Shown here: positions 1-7,263 of the stretch, piece by piece
Position numbering within the stretch: position 1 is the stretch's first letter
Layout: the number at the start of each line of letters is the position of its first letter
Origin: Nocardia testacea NBRC 100365
GTDB taxonomy: Bacteria; Actinomycetota; Actinomycetes; Mycobacteriales; Mycobacteriaceae
DNA length: 64,000 nt
Direction of reading: 5' to 3'
NCBI RefSeq assembly: GCF_000308775.1
Contig: NZ_BAGJ01000043.1
Coordinates: 50,637 to 114,636, forward strand
Translations under genes and position numbers: made by a program
Notes under the pieces: generated by a model
What the model saw: only the letters and a program-made list of their open reading frames with translations
What the model was told of the DNA's origin: nothing
Databases searched by the model: none

Positions 1-576
1 CAGCATCACATCACGCAAGGAGACATCTATCTGCCCACCCCGACCCGAGACGATCTGGGCGAGCAAACCCAGTGCGGCGGTCAGGCCGGTGGAATTGTCG
101 GCGGAGGAATAGCCGGGCAGCGTGGGCGGTCCGGCGGGATCGCCGGTGAGCGCAGCGACACCGGTGGCCGCCTGCACGACGTAGTCGAAGGCAGGGTCGT
201 CGCCGTTGTCGAGGCCGAAGCCGGTAAGCGCGACGCAGACGATTCTGTCGTTGTACTTCCGCAGTGCTTCGTAGGTGAGGCCGAGCTTTCGAATGGCCGA
301 GGGTTTCAGGTTCACCAGCAGCGCATGGGCGTCCGCGGCCAGTTCCCCGAGCCGGCGCTGCCCGGACTCGGCGGTCAGATCCAGGCAGATACTGCGTTTA
401 CCGCGGTTGAGGCTCGCGAAATAGGAATCCCCGACCTTGCGCGAGATATCGCCGCCCGGTGGTTCGAGTTTCACCACATCGGCGCCCAAGTCGGCCAGCA
501 TCATGGTGGCGTAGGGGCCGGCCAGCATGGTGCCCACCTCGAGCACCCGGATACCGGCCAGCGGGCCGGCGTTCAT
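1..576 (-). CDS. CaiB/BaiF family CoA-transferase, N-terminal part (cut by window edge)
   Basis: Class III CoA-transferase, which moves CoA between carboxylic acids through an aspartyl-CoA intermediate in the cytoplasm. The 192 visible residues contain LEVGTMLAGPYATMMLADLG and NRGKRSICLDL, standard for the N-terminal Rossmann half of the family. The stretch IDVSLRDVML at the edge of the window aligns with the catalytic Asp region (compare DVAMFDSML in the paralogue at 43496). The ATG at 576 is preceded by a clear GGAGG, which decides the start. The C-terminal half lies outside the window. It is followed, in transcription order, by sequence I cannot see; upstream lie the repeats at 601-836 and a luciferase-like oxidoreductase on the same strand, so it may be the last visible gene of an acyl-CoA pathway with the mutase genes. 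The substrate is unknown. Confidence 0.9.
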   Translation of the reverse strand, partial: MNAGPLAGIRVLEVGTMLAGPYATMMLADLGADVVKLEPPGGDISRKVGDSYFASLNRGKRSICLDLTAESGQRRLGELAADAHALLVNLKPSAIRKLGLTYEALRKYNDRIVCVALTGFGLDNGDDPAFDYVVQAATGVAALTGDPAGPPTLPGYSSADNSTGLTAALGLLAQIVSGRGGQIDVSLRDVML

Positions 577-600
577 CGCTTTGCCTCCGTGGCGGATTCA

Positions 601-836
601 CACGGCCCGCGAAGACCGGAACGAAGGCGAAAATATCCGATCATCGGAGCTCCCTCGGCGTGGGCTCATACGGCCTGCGGAGGCCGCTACGAAGGCGGCG
701 GTATCGCATCATGGAAGGTCTCCCGGAGCGGGTTGATGCGCTCTGCGGAGGCCGGTGTGGAAGCGAAGGTATTCCATCCTCGGAGCGAGCCCATACGATC
801 CGCGGAGGCCGGCGGGGGTATCGCATCATCGGAGGT
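601..836. repeat. Four imperfect tandem repeats of about 50-70 bp
   Basis: Four decayed copies of one unit lie between the CoA-transferase and the oxidoreductase. On the plus strand they fall roughly at 601-660, 661-730, 731-787 and 788-836. Shared blocks are TGCGGAGGCCG (variants at 675, 744 and 802), GGTATCGCATCATGGAAGGT (about 700, 768 and 818) and GCTCATACGG-like text at the start of each unit. Copy lengths differ by up to 20 bp, so the unit grew and then drifted. The last copy runs into the stop region of the next gene. No coding frame explains it. Confidence 0.65.
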
Positions 837-1782
837 CCTTCGCGATCTGCGCGATCATCTCCCGGGTGCGTCGTTTGGAGGCGATCAGTTCGTCGCGGGT
901 GTCACCGATGGGCAGCAGGCGGACGGACAGATCGGTGGCGCCGGCCTCGGCGTAGCGGCGCAGGCCGGCGGCGATGGCGTCCTCGTCTCCGGCGAGGCAG
1001 ATATCGCCGATATCGCGGGCGTCGCCCTGTTCCAGCAGGCGTTGGTAGTTCGGGGAGACCTCGGCTTCGCCCAGGATGCGGTTGGCGCGTTCACGGGCGG
1101 TGGCGATCTCGCCGGACGCGCACAGGCAGATGGGCAGTCCGGCGATGATTCTCGGGGCGCCGCGACCGGCGTCGGCGGCGGCTTTGGTGATGCGGGGGGC
1201 GATATGGTCGGCGATGGCGCGTTCGTCGGCCATCCACAGGATGGTGCCGTCGGTGTGCTCGCCGGCGATACGCAGCATGACCGGACCCAGCGCCGCGACC
1301 AGGACGGGCAGGGGTGCCACCGGGCCGAGGTCGAGTGGGTTGTGCACGGTGAAGCTGCCGTTGGACACCTCGATGGTGCCGGGGCCGTTCAGGGCGGGGT
1401 TCAGGACCTCGAGGTAGTCGCGGGTGTAGGCGGCCGGTTTCTCGTACGGCAGGCCGAGCATGTCCTGCACGATCCAGTGGTGTGACGGACCCACTCCGAG
1501 GGCGAGCCGGCCGCCGGCGACCGCGTGCGCGGACAACGCTTGGCGGGCCAGGGCGATGGGGTGCTGCGCCTGGAGCGGGACCACCGCGGTACCGAGCTCG
1601 ATCCGTTCGGTCACCGCGCCGAGCAGGGCCACGGTGACCAGCGCGTCGAAGTCGGTGGGGATCTGGGGAATCCAGGCGGTGTCCATACCGGCCGCCTCGG
1701 CCCATTCGATGTCGTCGATCATCCGGGCGGCCTTGCGCGCGGTGTCGCCGCGCTCAGGTCCGATCATCACGCCGATCCGCAC
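826..1782 (-). CDS. LLM-class F420-dependent oxidoreductase
   Basis: Luciferase-like monooxygenase fold (TIM barrel) of the F420-dependent subgroup, 318 aa, a normal length. It opens with RIGVMIGPERGDTARKAARM and carries LGTAVVPLQAQHPIALARQA and LALGVGPSH, the usual core signatures. Such proteins use F420 or FMN to reduce or oxidise a small organic substrate in the cytoplasm. The start is a GTG at 1782 with GGAGGA five bases upstream. It lies after the mutase genes on the same strand, separated from them by two hairpins (1809-1866), so it may be transcribed separately. The substrate cannot be read from sequence. Confidence 0.88.
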   Translation of the reverse strand: MRIGVMIGPERGDTARKAARMIDDIEWAEAAGMDTAWIPQIPTDFDALVTVALLGAVTERIELGTAVVPLQAQHPIALARQALSAHAVAGGRLALGVGPSHHWIVQDMLGLPYEKPAAYTRDYLEVLNPALNGPGTIEVSNGSFTVHNPLDLGPVAPLPVLVAALGPVMLRIAGEHTDGTILWMADERAIADHIAPRITKAAADAGRGAPRIIAGLPICLCASGEIATARERANRILGEAEVSPNYQRLLEQGDARDIGDICLAGDEDAIAAGLRRYAEAGATDLSVRLLPIGDTRDELIASKRRTREMIAQIAKDLR

Positions 1783-1808
1783 GATTCCTCCACTCTCATG
1801 ATTCGGGT

Positions 1809-1866
1809 GGAGCCGCCGCCCACCGTCACGGCGGCGGCTCCGGGGCCCGGACGACGCGGCGTCCGG
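1809..1866 (-). terminator. Two tandem GC-rich hairpins after the mutase small subunit
   Basis: A perfect 12-bp stem, GGAGCCGCCGCC (1809-1820) with GGCGGCGGCTCC (1830-1841) around a 9-base loop, is followed by CCGGACG (1847-1853) with CGTCCGG (1860-1866). They sit directly after the stop codon of the mutase small subunit and before the next minus-strand gene. There is no T-run, which is common for actinobacterial terminators. Terminator function is inferred from structure and position. Confidence 0.55.
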
Positions 1867-1869
1867 GGG

Positions 1870-2277
1870 TCAGGGTGAGGGCGGCGCCGGGGTTCCGGTG
1901 AGCGCCCGCATCTCGGTGACCAGTACGTCCAGCGGAGTGCCGGTCGGGAAGACCGCGGCCGCGCCGACGGTCCGTAATTTCTCGATATCGCCCTGCGGGA
2001 TGGTGCCGCCGACCACGACCGCGATATCGGCGGCGTCGGCGGCGCGCAATGCGTCGACCACACGCTGGGTCAGGGCGACGTGCGCGCCGGACAGAATGCT
2101 CAGGCCCACCACTGCCACGTCCTCCTGGACGGCGATGGAGACGATGTCCTCGATCCGCTGCCGGATCCCGGTGTAGACGACCTCGAAGCCGGCGTCGCGC
2201 AGGGTGCGGGCGACGATCTTGGCACCGCGATCGTGGCCGTCGAGACCGGGTTTGGCGACCAGTACGCGCGCGGCCAT
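1870..2277 (-). CDS. B12-binding small subunit of acyl-CoA mutase
   Basis: Cobalamin-binding subunit of a split coenzyme-B12 mutase, 135 aa. It carries the base-off B12 signature KPGLDGHDRG (Asp-x-His-x-x-Gly near residue 15), then VVGLSILSGAH and VVVGGTIP, the Ser and Gly-Gly elements that hold the nucleotide tail. The ATG overlaps the stop of the large-subunit gene as TGATG, so the two are translationally coupled and work as one holoenzyme, as in the IcmA/IcmB arrangement. The product carries out carbon-skeleton rearrangement together with the large subunit in the cytoplasm. The hairpins at 1809-1866 probably end the transcript. Confidence 0.93.
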   Translation of the reverse strand: MAARVLVAKPGLDGHDRGAKIVARTLRDAGFEVVYTGIRQRIEDIVSIAVQEDVAVVGLSILSGAHVALTQRVVDALRAADAADIAVVVGGTIPQGDIEKLRTVGAAAVFPTGTPLDVLVTEMRALTGTPAPPSP

Positions 2278-3854
2278 CAGAACACCACCGGCTGCTGGAA
2301 TTCGCCCCAGACGGATTTGAGGGCGGCGGTCATCTCGCCGACGGTGCAGTAGGCGTTGGCGCAGTCGATCAGCCGGTGCATGAGGTTGTCGTCTCCTTCG
2401 GCGCCTCGCGAGAGCGCGGCCAAGGTCTCGCGGACGGCGGCGGTGTCGCGTTCGGCCTTCACCCGGGCCAGCCGTTTCAGCTGGGTCTCGCGGCCCTCGG
2501 AATCCAGTTCGTAGGTGGAGATCTCGGGGGCCGGTTCGTCGGAGACGAATTTGTTCACCCCGACCACCGGTTTCGCGCCGGATTCGATGTCCTGGTGCAG
2601 TTTGTAGGCTTCGTCGGCGATCAGACCCTGGAGGTAGCCGTCCTCGATGGCCCGGACCATACCGCCCCGGGTCTCCAGGTCGGTCATGATCTCCTGGATG
2701 GCCGCCTCGGTCTTGTCGGTGAGCGCTTCCACGAAATAGGACCCGCCCAGCGGATCTGCCACCCGGGTTACGCCGGTTTCGTAGGCGAGGATCTGCTGGG
2801 TGCGCAGCGCCATGGTCGCCGATTCCTCGCTGGGCAGGGCGAACGGTTCGTCCCAGGCGGCGGTGAACATGGATTGCACGCCGCCGAGCACGGCCGCCAT
2901 CGCCTCGTAGGCGACGCGGACCAGATTGTTCTGCGCCTGCGGGGCGTAGAGGGAGGCGCCGCCGGCTACACAGCCGAAGCGGAACATCGAGGCTTTATCC
3001 GTTGTCGCACCGTAGCGTTCGCGGACTATGGTCGCCCAGCGGCGGCGCCCGGCCCGGTATTTTGCGATCTCCTCGAAGAAATCGCCGTGGGTGTAGAAGA
3101 AGAACGAGATCTGCGGGGCGAACTTCTCGATACTCATCCGGCCGCGTTCGACGACGGTATCGCAGTAGGTGACGCCGTCGGCGAGAGTGAACGCCATCTC
3201 CTGGACCGCGGTCGCGCCGGCATCGCGGAAATGCGCGCCGGCCACCGAGATGGCATTGAAACGCGGGACCTCGGCGGCGCAGAACTCGATGGTGTCGGCG
3301 ATGAGCCGCAGGGAGGGTTGCGGGGGCCAGATCCAGGTGCCGCGTGAGGCGTATTCCTTCAGGATGTCGTTCTGGATGGTGCCGGTGAGCTTCTCCCGCG
3401 GCACGCCCTTCTTCTCCGCGGCGGCGACGTAGAAAGCGAGCAGGATCGCGGCTGTGCCGTTGATGGTGAAGCTGGTGCTGATCTTGTCCAGGGGGATGCC
3501 GTCGAACAGGATCTCGGCGTCGGCGAGGGTATCGACCGCGACACCGACCCGGCCGACCTCCTCCCCCACTTCGGGATCGTCGGAGTCGTAACCGCATTGC
3601 GTGGGCAGGTCGAGGGCGACCGACAGGCCGGTGCCGCCCTGGTCCAGCAGATAGCGATAGCGCCGGTTGGACTCTTCGGCGGTGCCGAATCCCGAGTACT
3701 GCCGGAAGGTCCACAGCCGTCCCCGGTATCCGGTGGCGTAGTTGCCCCGGGTGAACGGGAACGCGCCGGGCGCGGGTGGTTCGGTACGCCGGTCGTCCGG
3801 TCCGTAGACCGGGTCGAGCGGGATACCCGAGGAGGTATGGACTGCGTCGTTCAT
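2277..3854 (-). CDS. Acyl-CoA (methylmalonyl-CoA-type) mutase large subunit
   Basis: Catalytic TIM-barrel subunit of a B12-dependent acyl-CoA mutase, 525 aa, without a fused B12 domain. The residues that set specificity in Propionibacterium methylmalonyl-CoA mutase (Tyr89, Arg207, His244) align with Tyr53 (RQYSGFGTAEES), Arg171 (SRGTWIWPPQPS) and His208 (VAGAHFRDAGA); the spacings 118 and 37 are identical. Isobutyryl-CoA mutases instead have Phe and Gln at the first two positions, so this enzyme looks built for a methylmalonyl-type carboxyl group although it is split like IcmA/IcmB. I start it at ATG 3854; the open frame continues to 4094 but that part overlaps the divergent dehydrogenase and has no family similarity. 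No strong ribosome site; a leaderless start is likely (see 3855-3929). Confidence 0.93.
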   Translation of the reverse strand: MNDAVHTSSGIPLDPVYGPDDRRTEPPAPGAFPFTRGNYATGYRGRLWTFRQYSGFGTAEESNRRYRYLLDQGGTGLSVALDLPTQCGYDSDDPEVGEEVGRVGVAVDTLADAEILFDGIPLDKISTSFTINGTAAILLAFYVAAAEKKGVPREKLTGTIQNDILKEYASRGTWIWPPQPSLRLIADTIEFCAAEVPRFNAISVAGAHFRDAGATAVQEMAFTLADGVTYCDTVVERGRMSIEKFAPQISFFFYTHGDFFEEIAKYRAGRRRWATIVRERYGATTDKASMFRFGCVAGGASLYAPQAQNNLVRVAYEAMAAVLGGVQSMFTAAWDEPFALPSEESATMALRTQQILAYETGVTRVADPLGGSYFVEALTDKTEAAIQEIMTDLETRGGMVRAIEDGYLQGLIADEAYKLHQDIESGAKPVVGVNKFVSDEPAPEISTYELDSEGRETQLKRLARVKAERDTAAVRETLAALSRGAEGDDNLMHRLIDCANAYCTVGEMTAALKSVWGEFQQPVVF

Positions 3855-3929
3855 CGTTGAATACGATACTTGCAGAAAATGAGAATGCCAATACCGCTTC
3901 GCGCGAACGCGTAATCGACCAGGAGTGAC
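3855..3929. promoter_or_regulatory. Divergent promoter region, mutase / SDR
   Basis: The 75-bp gap separates two genes that face away from each other. On the minus strand TATCGT (3868-3863) fits a TAnnnT -10 box and ends 8 bases before the mutase ATG, so the mutase mRNA may be leaderless. On the plus strand the SDR has CAGGAG just before its ATG. A B12 riboswitch does not fit in this space. Confidence 0.4.
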
Positions 3930-4760
3930 ATGCCGACCGAACAGCAGATCTTCACCGACCGGACCCTGGTGATCTCCGGCGCCAGCCGCGGTATCGGCCT
4001 CGCCGTCGCCCTCGCGGCGGCCCGGCGCGGCGCGAACGTGGTCCTGTTGGCGAAAACAGCCGAACCGCATCCGAGGCTGCCGGGCACCGTGCACACGGCG
4101 GTCGCCGAGATCGAGGCGGCCGGCGGGAAAGCGGCCGCGGTGGTCGGTGATGTACGGGTCGAGGAGGACGTCGCGCGGGTCGTCGAGACCGCGCTGGAAC
4201 GGTTCGGCCGGATCGACTACTGCGTGAACAATGCCAGCGCCATCGCCACCGAACCCACCGAGCAGCTCGCGGCCAAGAAGTTCGACCTGATGCAGCAGAT
4301 CAACCTGCGCGGCACCTTCCTGCTCACCCGCGCCTGCCTACCCCACCTGAGACAGGCCCCCAACCCGCATATCCTCACCGTCGCCCCGCCCCTGAACATC
4401 AGCCCCCGCTGGCTGGGCGCGCACCCCTCCTACACGCTCTCGAAATATGGTATGACCCTGCTGACCCTCGGCTGGGCCGCCGAGTACGCCGACACCGGCA
4501 TCGCCGCGAACTGCCTGTGGCCGCAGACCTATATCGCGACCTCGGCGGTGGCGAACCTGCCCGACGGCATGAATCTGCTGGAACGATCCCGCGATCCGCG
4601 GATAATGGGCGATGCCGCTGCCGAGGTCCTCTCGCGAGAAGCTCGATACAACACCGGCAATTGTTATATCGACGCGGCCGCCCTCATCGAATCGGGCCGG
4701 ATCGACCTCGCGGAATACGGCGGCGGCACGAACCCGATCCCGGATATGTTCCTCGACTGA
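3930..4760 (+). CDS. SDR family oxidoreductase, HSDL2-like
   Basis: Short-chain dehydrogenase/reductase, 276 aa, NAD(P)-dependent. Visible motifs: ISGASRGIG (cofactor loop, residues 16-24), CVNNAS, and the catalytic YTLSKYG with its preceding Ser region (NISPRWLGAHPSYT). The long C-terminal segment, ending TNPIPDMFLD, and the A-x-PHLRQAPNPHILTVAPP stretch resemble the N-terminal domain of HSDL2 and citronellol-type dehydrogenases. It is transcribed away from the mutase genes and may supply or remove an acyl or alcohol intermediate of that pathway. Ribosome site AGGAG precedes ATG 3930. Confidence 0.9.
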   Translation: MPTEQQIFTDRTLVISGASRGIGLAVALAAARRGANVVLLAKTAEPHPRLPGTVHTAVAEIEAAGGKAAAVVGDVRVEEDVARVVETALERFGRIDYCVNNASAIATEPTEQLAAKKFDLMQQINLRGTFLLTRACLPHLRQAPNPHILTVAPPLNISPRWLGAHPSYTLSKYGMTLLTLGWAAEYADTGIAANCLWPQTYIATSAVANLPDGMNLLERSRDPRIMGDAAAEVLSREARYNTGNCYIDAAALIESGRIDLAEYGGGTNPIPDMFLD

Positions 4761-4828
4761 GCCGGAACGGGCGTGAGCCGGTCGGGGCGCGTCCGTACGG
4801 CATTCGTACCGGCGAACGGCGCCGGCGC

Positions 4829-5033
4829 TCAGGCTTCGACCGCGGTGCCGCAGATCCCACACACCTCGAGTGAGCGGCGCTTCCAGCGCGCGACCGGCAC
4901 GAAGAACACCGTGAACTGCTTGAACTCCTGCACCCGCAGCCACTGCGTCGTGTTGTGACAGCGCGGGCACGTCCGGGTGCCGCCGAGGCCGAGGTTCCGC
5001 CGTTTGGTGCCGAAAACCGAAGATGAAGAACAT
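4829..5033 (-). pseudogene. Zinc-ribbon protein gene with a 1-base frameshift
   Basis: A 67-residue zinc-ribbon protein can be read if one T is removed from a TTTT run (bases 5016-5013). The ATG at 5033 gives MFFIFGF, and after the shift the frame gives GTKRRNLGLGGTRTCPRC, then QFTVFFVPVARWKRRS and EVCGICGTAVEA before the stop at 4829. The two Cys pairs (CPRC, CGIC) form the zinc site and the MFFIFGFGTK start is what I expect for this small family. As written, the first frame runs on antisense through the SDR and is not plausible. The cause could be a real decay, a base-calling error in a homopolymer, or ribosomal slippage. Function of the family is unknown. Confidence 0.7.
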
Positions 5034-5320
5034 CAGCTCAGCGTAGAGGGCCGGTCGATGAATACCGCCGGTTACAGCGTGTGTGCCGCCCCACCGCCCC
5101 TTGTCTTATCGGACCGGTCCGGGAAGTGCGTGTGCACCGGGGCCGAGGCCCGTCACGGGCCGGCAGGACGTGCGGGCGGTAATGCGCCCCCGCGGACAGT
5201 GGAGGTGGGGAGAGTCCGGCCGCCGGTGTGGCGCCCCCAAGCAGTAGAGGTCGGGCTCCTGCCGGCCCTTCTTTGGGAGAGGAGGCGCCTCGGGGCCGCG
5301 AGAATACCTACACTGAGCCG
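5034..5320. promoter_or_regulatory. Non-coding gap with a -10 box before the AraC leader
   Basis: About 290 bp without a convincing gene lies between the zinc-ribbon start and the AraC leader ORF. Near its end TACACT (5309-5314) fits a TAnnnT -10 box; transcription starting 6-7 bases downstream would begin at or next to the ATG at 5321. I found no matching -35 and no strong operator in the rest of the gap. Confidence 0.35.
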
Positions 5321-5407
5321 ATGGTCCGGTTATCGAGTACGGGTCCGGTGACCGATGCCGCGACGTCCGACTCGGCGCATCCGCCGCACCCGGGCGCACC
5401 GGGGTGA
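5321..5407 (+). other. Short leader ORF overlapping the AraC start
   Basis: ATG 5321 opens a 28-codon frame (MVRLSSTGPVTDAATSDSAH then Pro/Gly-rich text) ending with TGA 5405-5407, which overlaps the GTG start of the AraC gene as GTGA. The arrangement would let ribosomes that finish the leader re-start on the regulator. It may instead be spacer sequence; no homology is recognised. Confidence 0.35.
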
Positions 5408-6150
5408 CCGAGCCCGGCCCGCGCTGGCTCGGTGGCGTGGTGTTCACCCCCGGGCTGATGGCCTTCACGGGCGAGATCGGCGATACCGCGGCCCATTCCC
5501 ATGCCGCCGTCCAGGTTCTGCTCGTGACCGGCGGCGAAGTCCGGCTCACCGACGCGACGGGGTGTACCGCCGTCGCCGGATCGGCCATCATCCCACCCGG
5601 CGTACGCCATGAAGTGCGCGCCTCCGACTCCGCCACCGGGTTCATCGCCTATCTCGACTCCGCCGGTATCGCCGGGCGCGCCGCTCTCGCCCGGCTGCAC
5701 GGCCTGCCCTTCGAGGCCGTCACCAGCTGGATAACCGCCGCCGTGCCGCGCACGACTGCCACGGCTCCGTCGGCGGACCCCGCACCGCGTTCCTCGAGCC
5801 CGTCCCCGCACCCCCTGGTGACCGAGGCCTTGCGGGTGGCCGCCGCGGCCGGTCCCCCACCGACGCTGGGAGAACTGGCCGCGGCCGTCGCCATTTCACC
5901 GAGCCGGCTGTCGCATCTGTTCACCCAGCACATCGGGCTGCCGTACGCGGCGTGGCGGCGCTGGACTCGACTACAGCTGGCGTCCCGCACGGTCCGCACG
6001 GGCGGGACACTCACGGAGGCGGCCCACGCGGCCGGCTTCACCGACAGCGCGCATCTGACGAAGACCTGCCGGGATCTATTCGGTATCACACCCACCGAAG
6101 CACTGGCCGCGGGCGGCTGGCGCCCACCGGGCCGCTCGCGGCTCAGCTGA
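5404..6150 (+). CDS. AraC family transcriptional regulator
   Basis: Transcription factor, 248 aa: an N-terminal cupin-type sensor (about residues 10-90; AHSHAAVQVLLVTGGEVRL and IIPPGVRHEV) and a C-terminal double helix-turn-helix (about residues 145-240; LGELAAAVAISPSRLSHLF, then EAAHAAGFTDSAHLTKTCRD and FGITPTEA). The linker is Ala/Pro/Ser-rich. GTG 5404 overlaps the stop of the leader ORF. It reads toward the sterol-desaturase-type gene 42 bases downstream, which is its most obvious target. The ligand is unknown. Confidence 0.9.
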   Translation: MTEPGPRWLGGVVFTPGLMAFTGEIGDTAAHSHAAVQVLLVTGGEVRLTDATGCTAVAGSAIIPPGVRHEVRASDSATGFIAYLDSAGIAGRAALARLHGLPFEAVTSWITAAVPRTTATAPSADPAPRSSSPSPHPLVTEALRVAAAAGPPPTLGELAAAVAISPSRLSHLFTQHIGLPYAAWRRWTRLQLASRTVRTGGTLTEAAHAAGFTDSAHLTKTCRDLFGITPTEALAAGGWRPPGRSRLS

Positions 6151-6192
6151 TTTCTACAAGCTCACGGTCCGCGATCGGACGACGCTGAGAAC

Positions 6193-7263
6193 ATGTTCCT
6201 CCCTGTCCGAACCTTTGTCCGCTATGGCTACGTACCGGTGATGCTGCTCGGTGTGAACGGCACCGGGATCGCTCTGGCCGCCGGCGGCGCGCCCAAGGCC
6301 TGGCTGCTCGCCCTGCTGATCGTCGCCATCGCCCTCTCCTTCGCTGCCGAACGTCTGCTGCCGTACGAGAACACGTGGAACTCCGCCCGCGGCGACACCC
6401 GGCGCGACACCGTCCATACATTCGTCAACGAAACCTTGGTCCTGGCCGGTGTTCTCGCCGTCCCCGCACTGGCCGCACTCGTCCCCGGCAACGGATTCTG
6501 GCCCACGCACTGGCCGTTCGTCGTCCAGGTGCTGATCGCGATCCTGATCGCCGACCTGGGAATCACCCTCACCCACTACGCCAGCCACAAGGTCGGGCTG
6601 CTGTGGCGGTTCCACGCCGTACACCACAGCGTCACCCGCTTCTACGGCCTCAACGGCCTGATGAAACACCCCCTGCACCAGACGATCGAAACGGCTGCCG
6701 GCGTCACTCCGCTGTTGCTGGCCGGAATCCCGGTGCCGGTCGCGGCGGCACTGTCGCTGGCCGTGGCGGTGCAACTCCTTCTGCAACACTCCAACGCGGA
6801 CTACAGTGTCGGCCCGTTGACCCACGTACTCGCGCTCAATGCGGGCCACCGCTTCCACCACCTGAAGTGGGCGGGGATCGGCGATGTCAACTTCGGGCTG
6901 TTCACCCTGACCTGGGACCACCTGCTGGGCACCTATCGTTACGATCCCGAACGCAGATTCGGCAGTTCCGATCTGGGCATGGCCGCAAAGCCGGACTACC
7001 CCGTCGGCTATCTCGCCCAATTCACCGAACCGTTCACCCGGCGCGGGGGCTGTGAGTCCACCGCCGCCGCTACGCCCGAGACGACCCGGAGACGACGGCA
7101 ACCGTCCGGGGCACCCTCGCCTGACCGCCGATCAGCTGAGATCGGAGATATCACGCCCGCCTCGCCACGACGGCGAAGTTCAGCGGGATCCGCGGGGCCC
7201 CGGGCGGCAACGTCCACCCCTGCGGGCACGGCACGAGGTCGGGAAAGGCGGGCCAATCCATGA
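6193..7263 (+). CDS. Sterol desaturase / fatty acid hydroxylase family membrane protein
   Basis: Integral membrane di-iron oxygenase-type protein. Four or more hydrophobic segments occur in residues 15-200. The histidine clusters that bind two irons are present: HYASHK, HAVHHS and HRFHHLKW. The core ends near residue 280 (DYPVGYLAQFTEPFTRRGG). The last 70 residues are an Arg/Pro/Ala-rich tail with no family similarity that overlaps, antisense, the 3' end of the methyltransferase by 113 bp; an ancestral earlier stop may have been lost. Probably co-transcribed with or controlled by the AraC gene 42 bases upstream. Hydroxylates or desaturates a lipid; the substrate is unknown. Confidence 0.85.
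   Translation: MFLPVRTFVRYGYVPVMLLGVNGTGIALAAGGAPKAWLLALLIVAIALSFAAERLLPYENTWNSARGDTRRDTVHTFVNETLVLAGVLAVPALAALVPGNGFWPTHWPFVVQVLIAILIADLGITLTHYASHKVGLLWRFHAVHHSVTRFYGLNGLMKHPLHQTIETAAGVTPLLLAGIPVPVAAALSLAVAVQLLLQHSNADYSVGPLTHVLALNAGHRFHHLKWAGIGDVNFGLFTLTWDHLLGTYRYDPERRFGSSDLGMAAKPDYPVGYLAQFTEPFTRRGGCESTAAATPETTRRRRQPSGAPSPDRRSAEIGDITPASPRRRSSAGSAGPRAATSTPAGTARGRERRANP

Noticed and set aside
601..836. Repeats considered as a CRISPR array
   Set aside because: Units vary in length and sequence, there are no unique spacers of constant size, and no cas genes.
3855..3929. B12 riboswitch in front of the mutase genes
   Set aside because: The gap is only 75 bp and shows no B12-box-like structure.
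4338..5033. A 231-codon minus-strand frame that uses the zinc-ribbon ATG
   Set aside because: Only its first seven codons make sense; the rest is antisense to the SDR. Better explained by a frameshift in a 67-residue zinc-ribbon gene.
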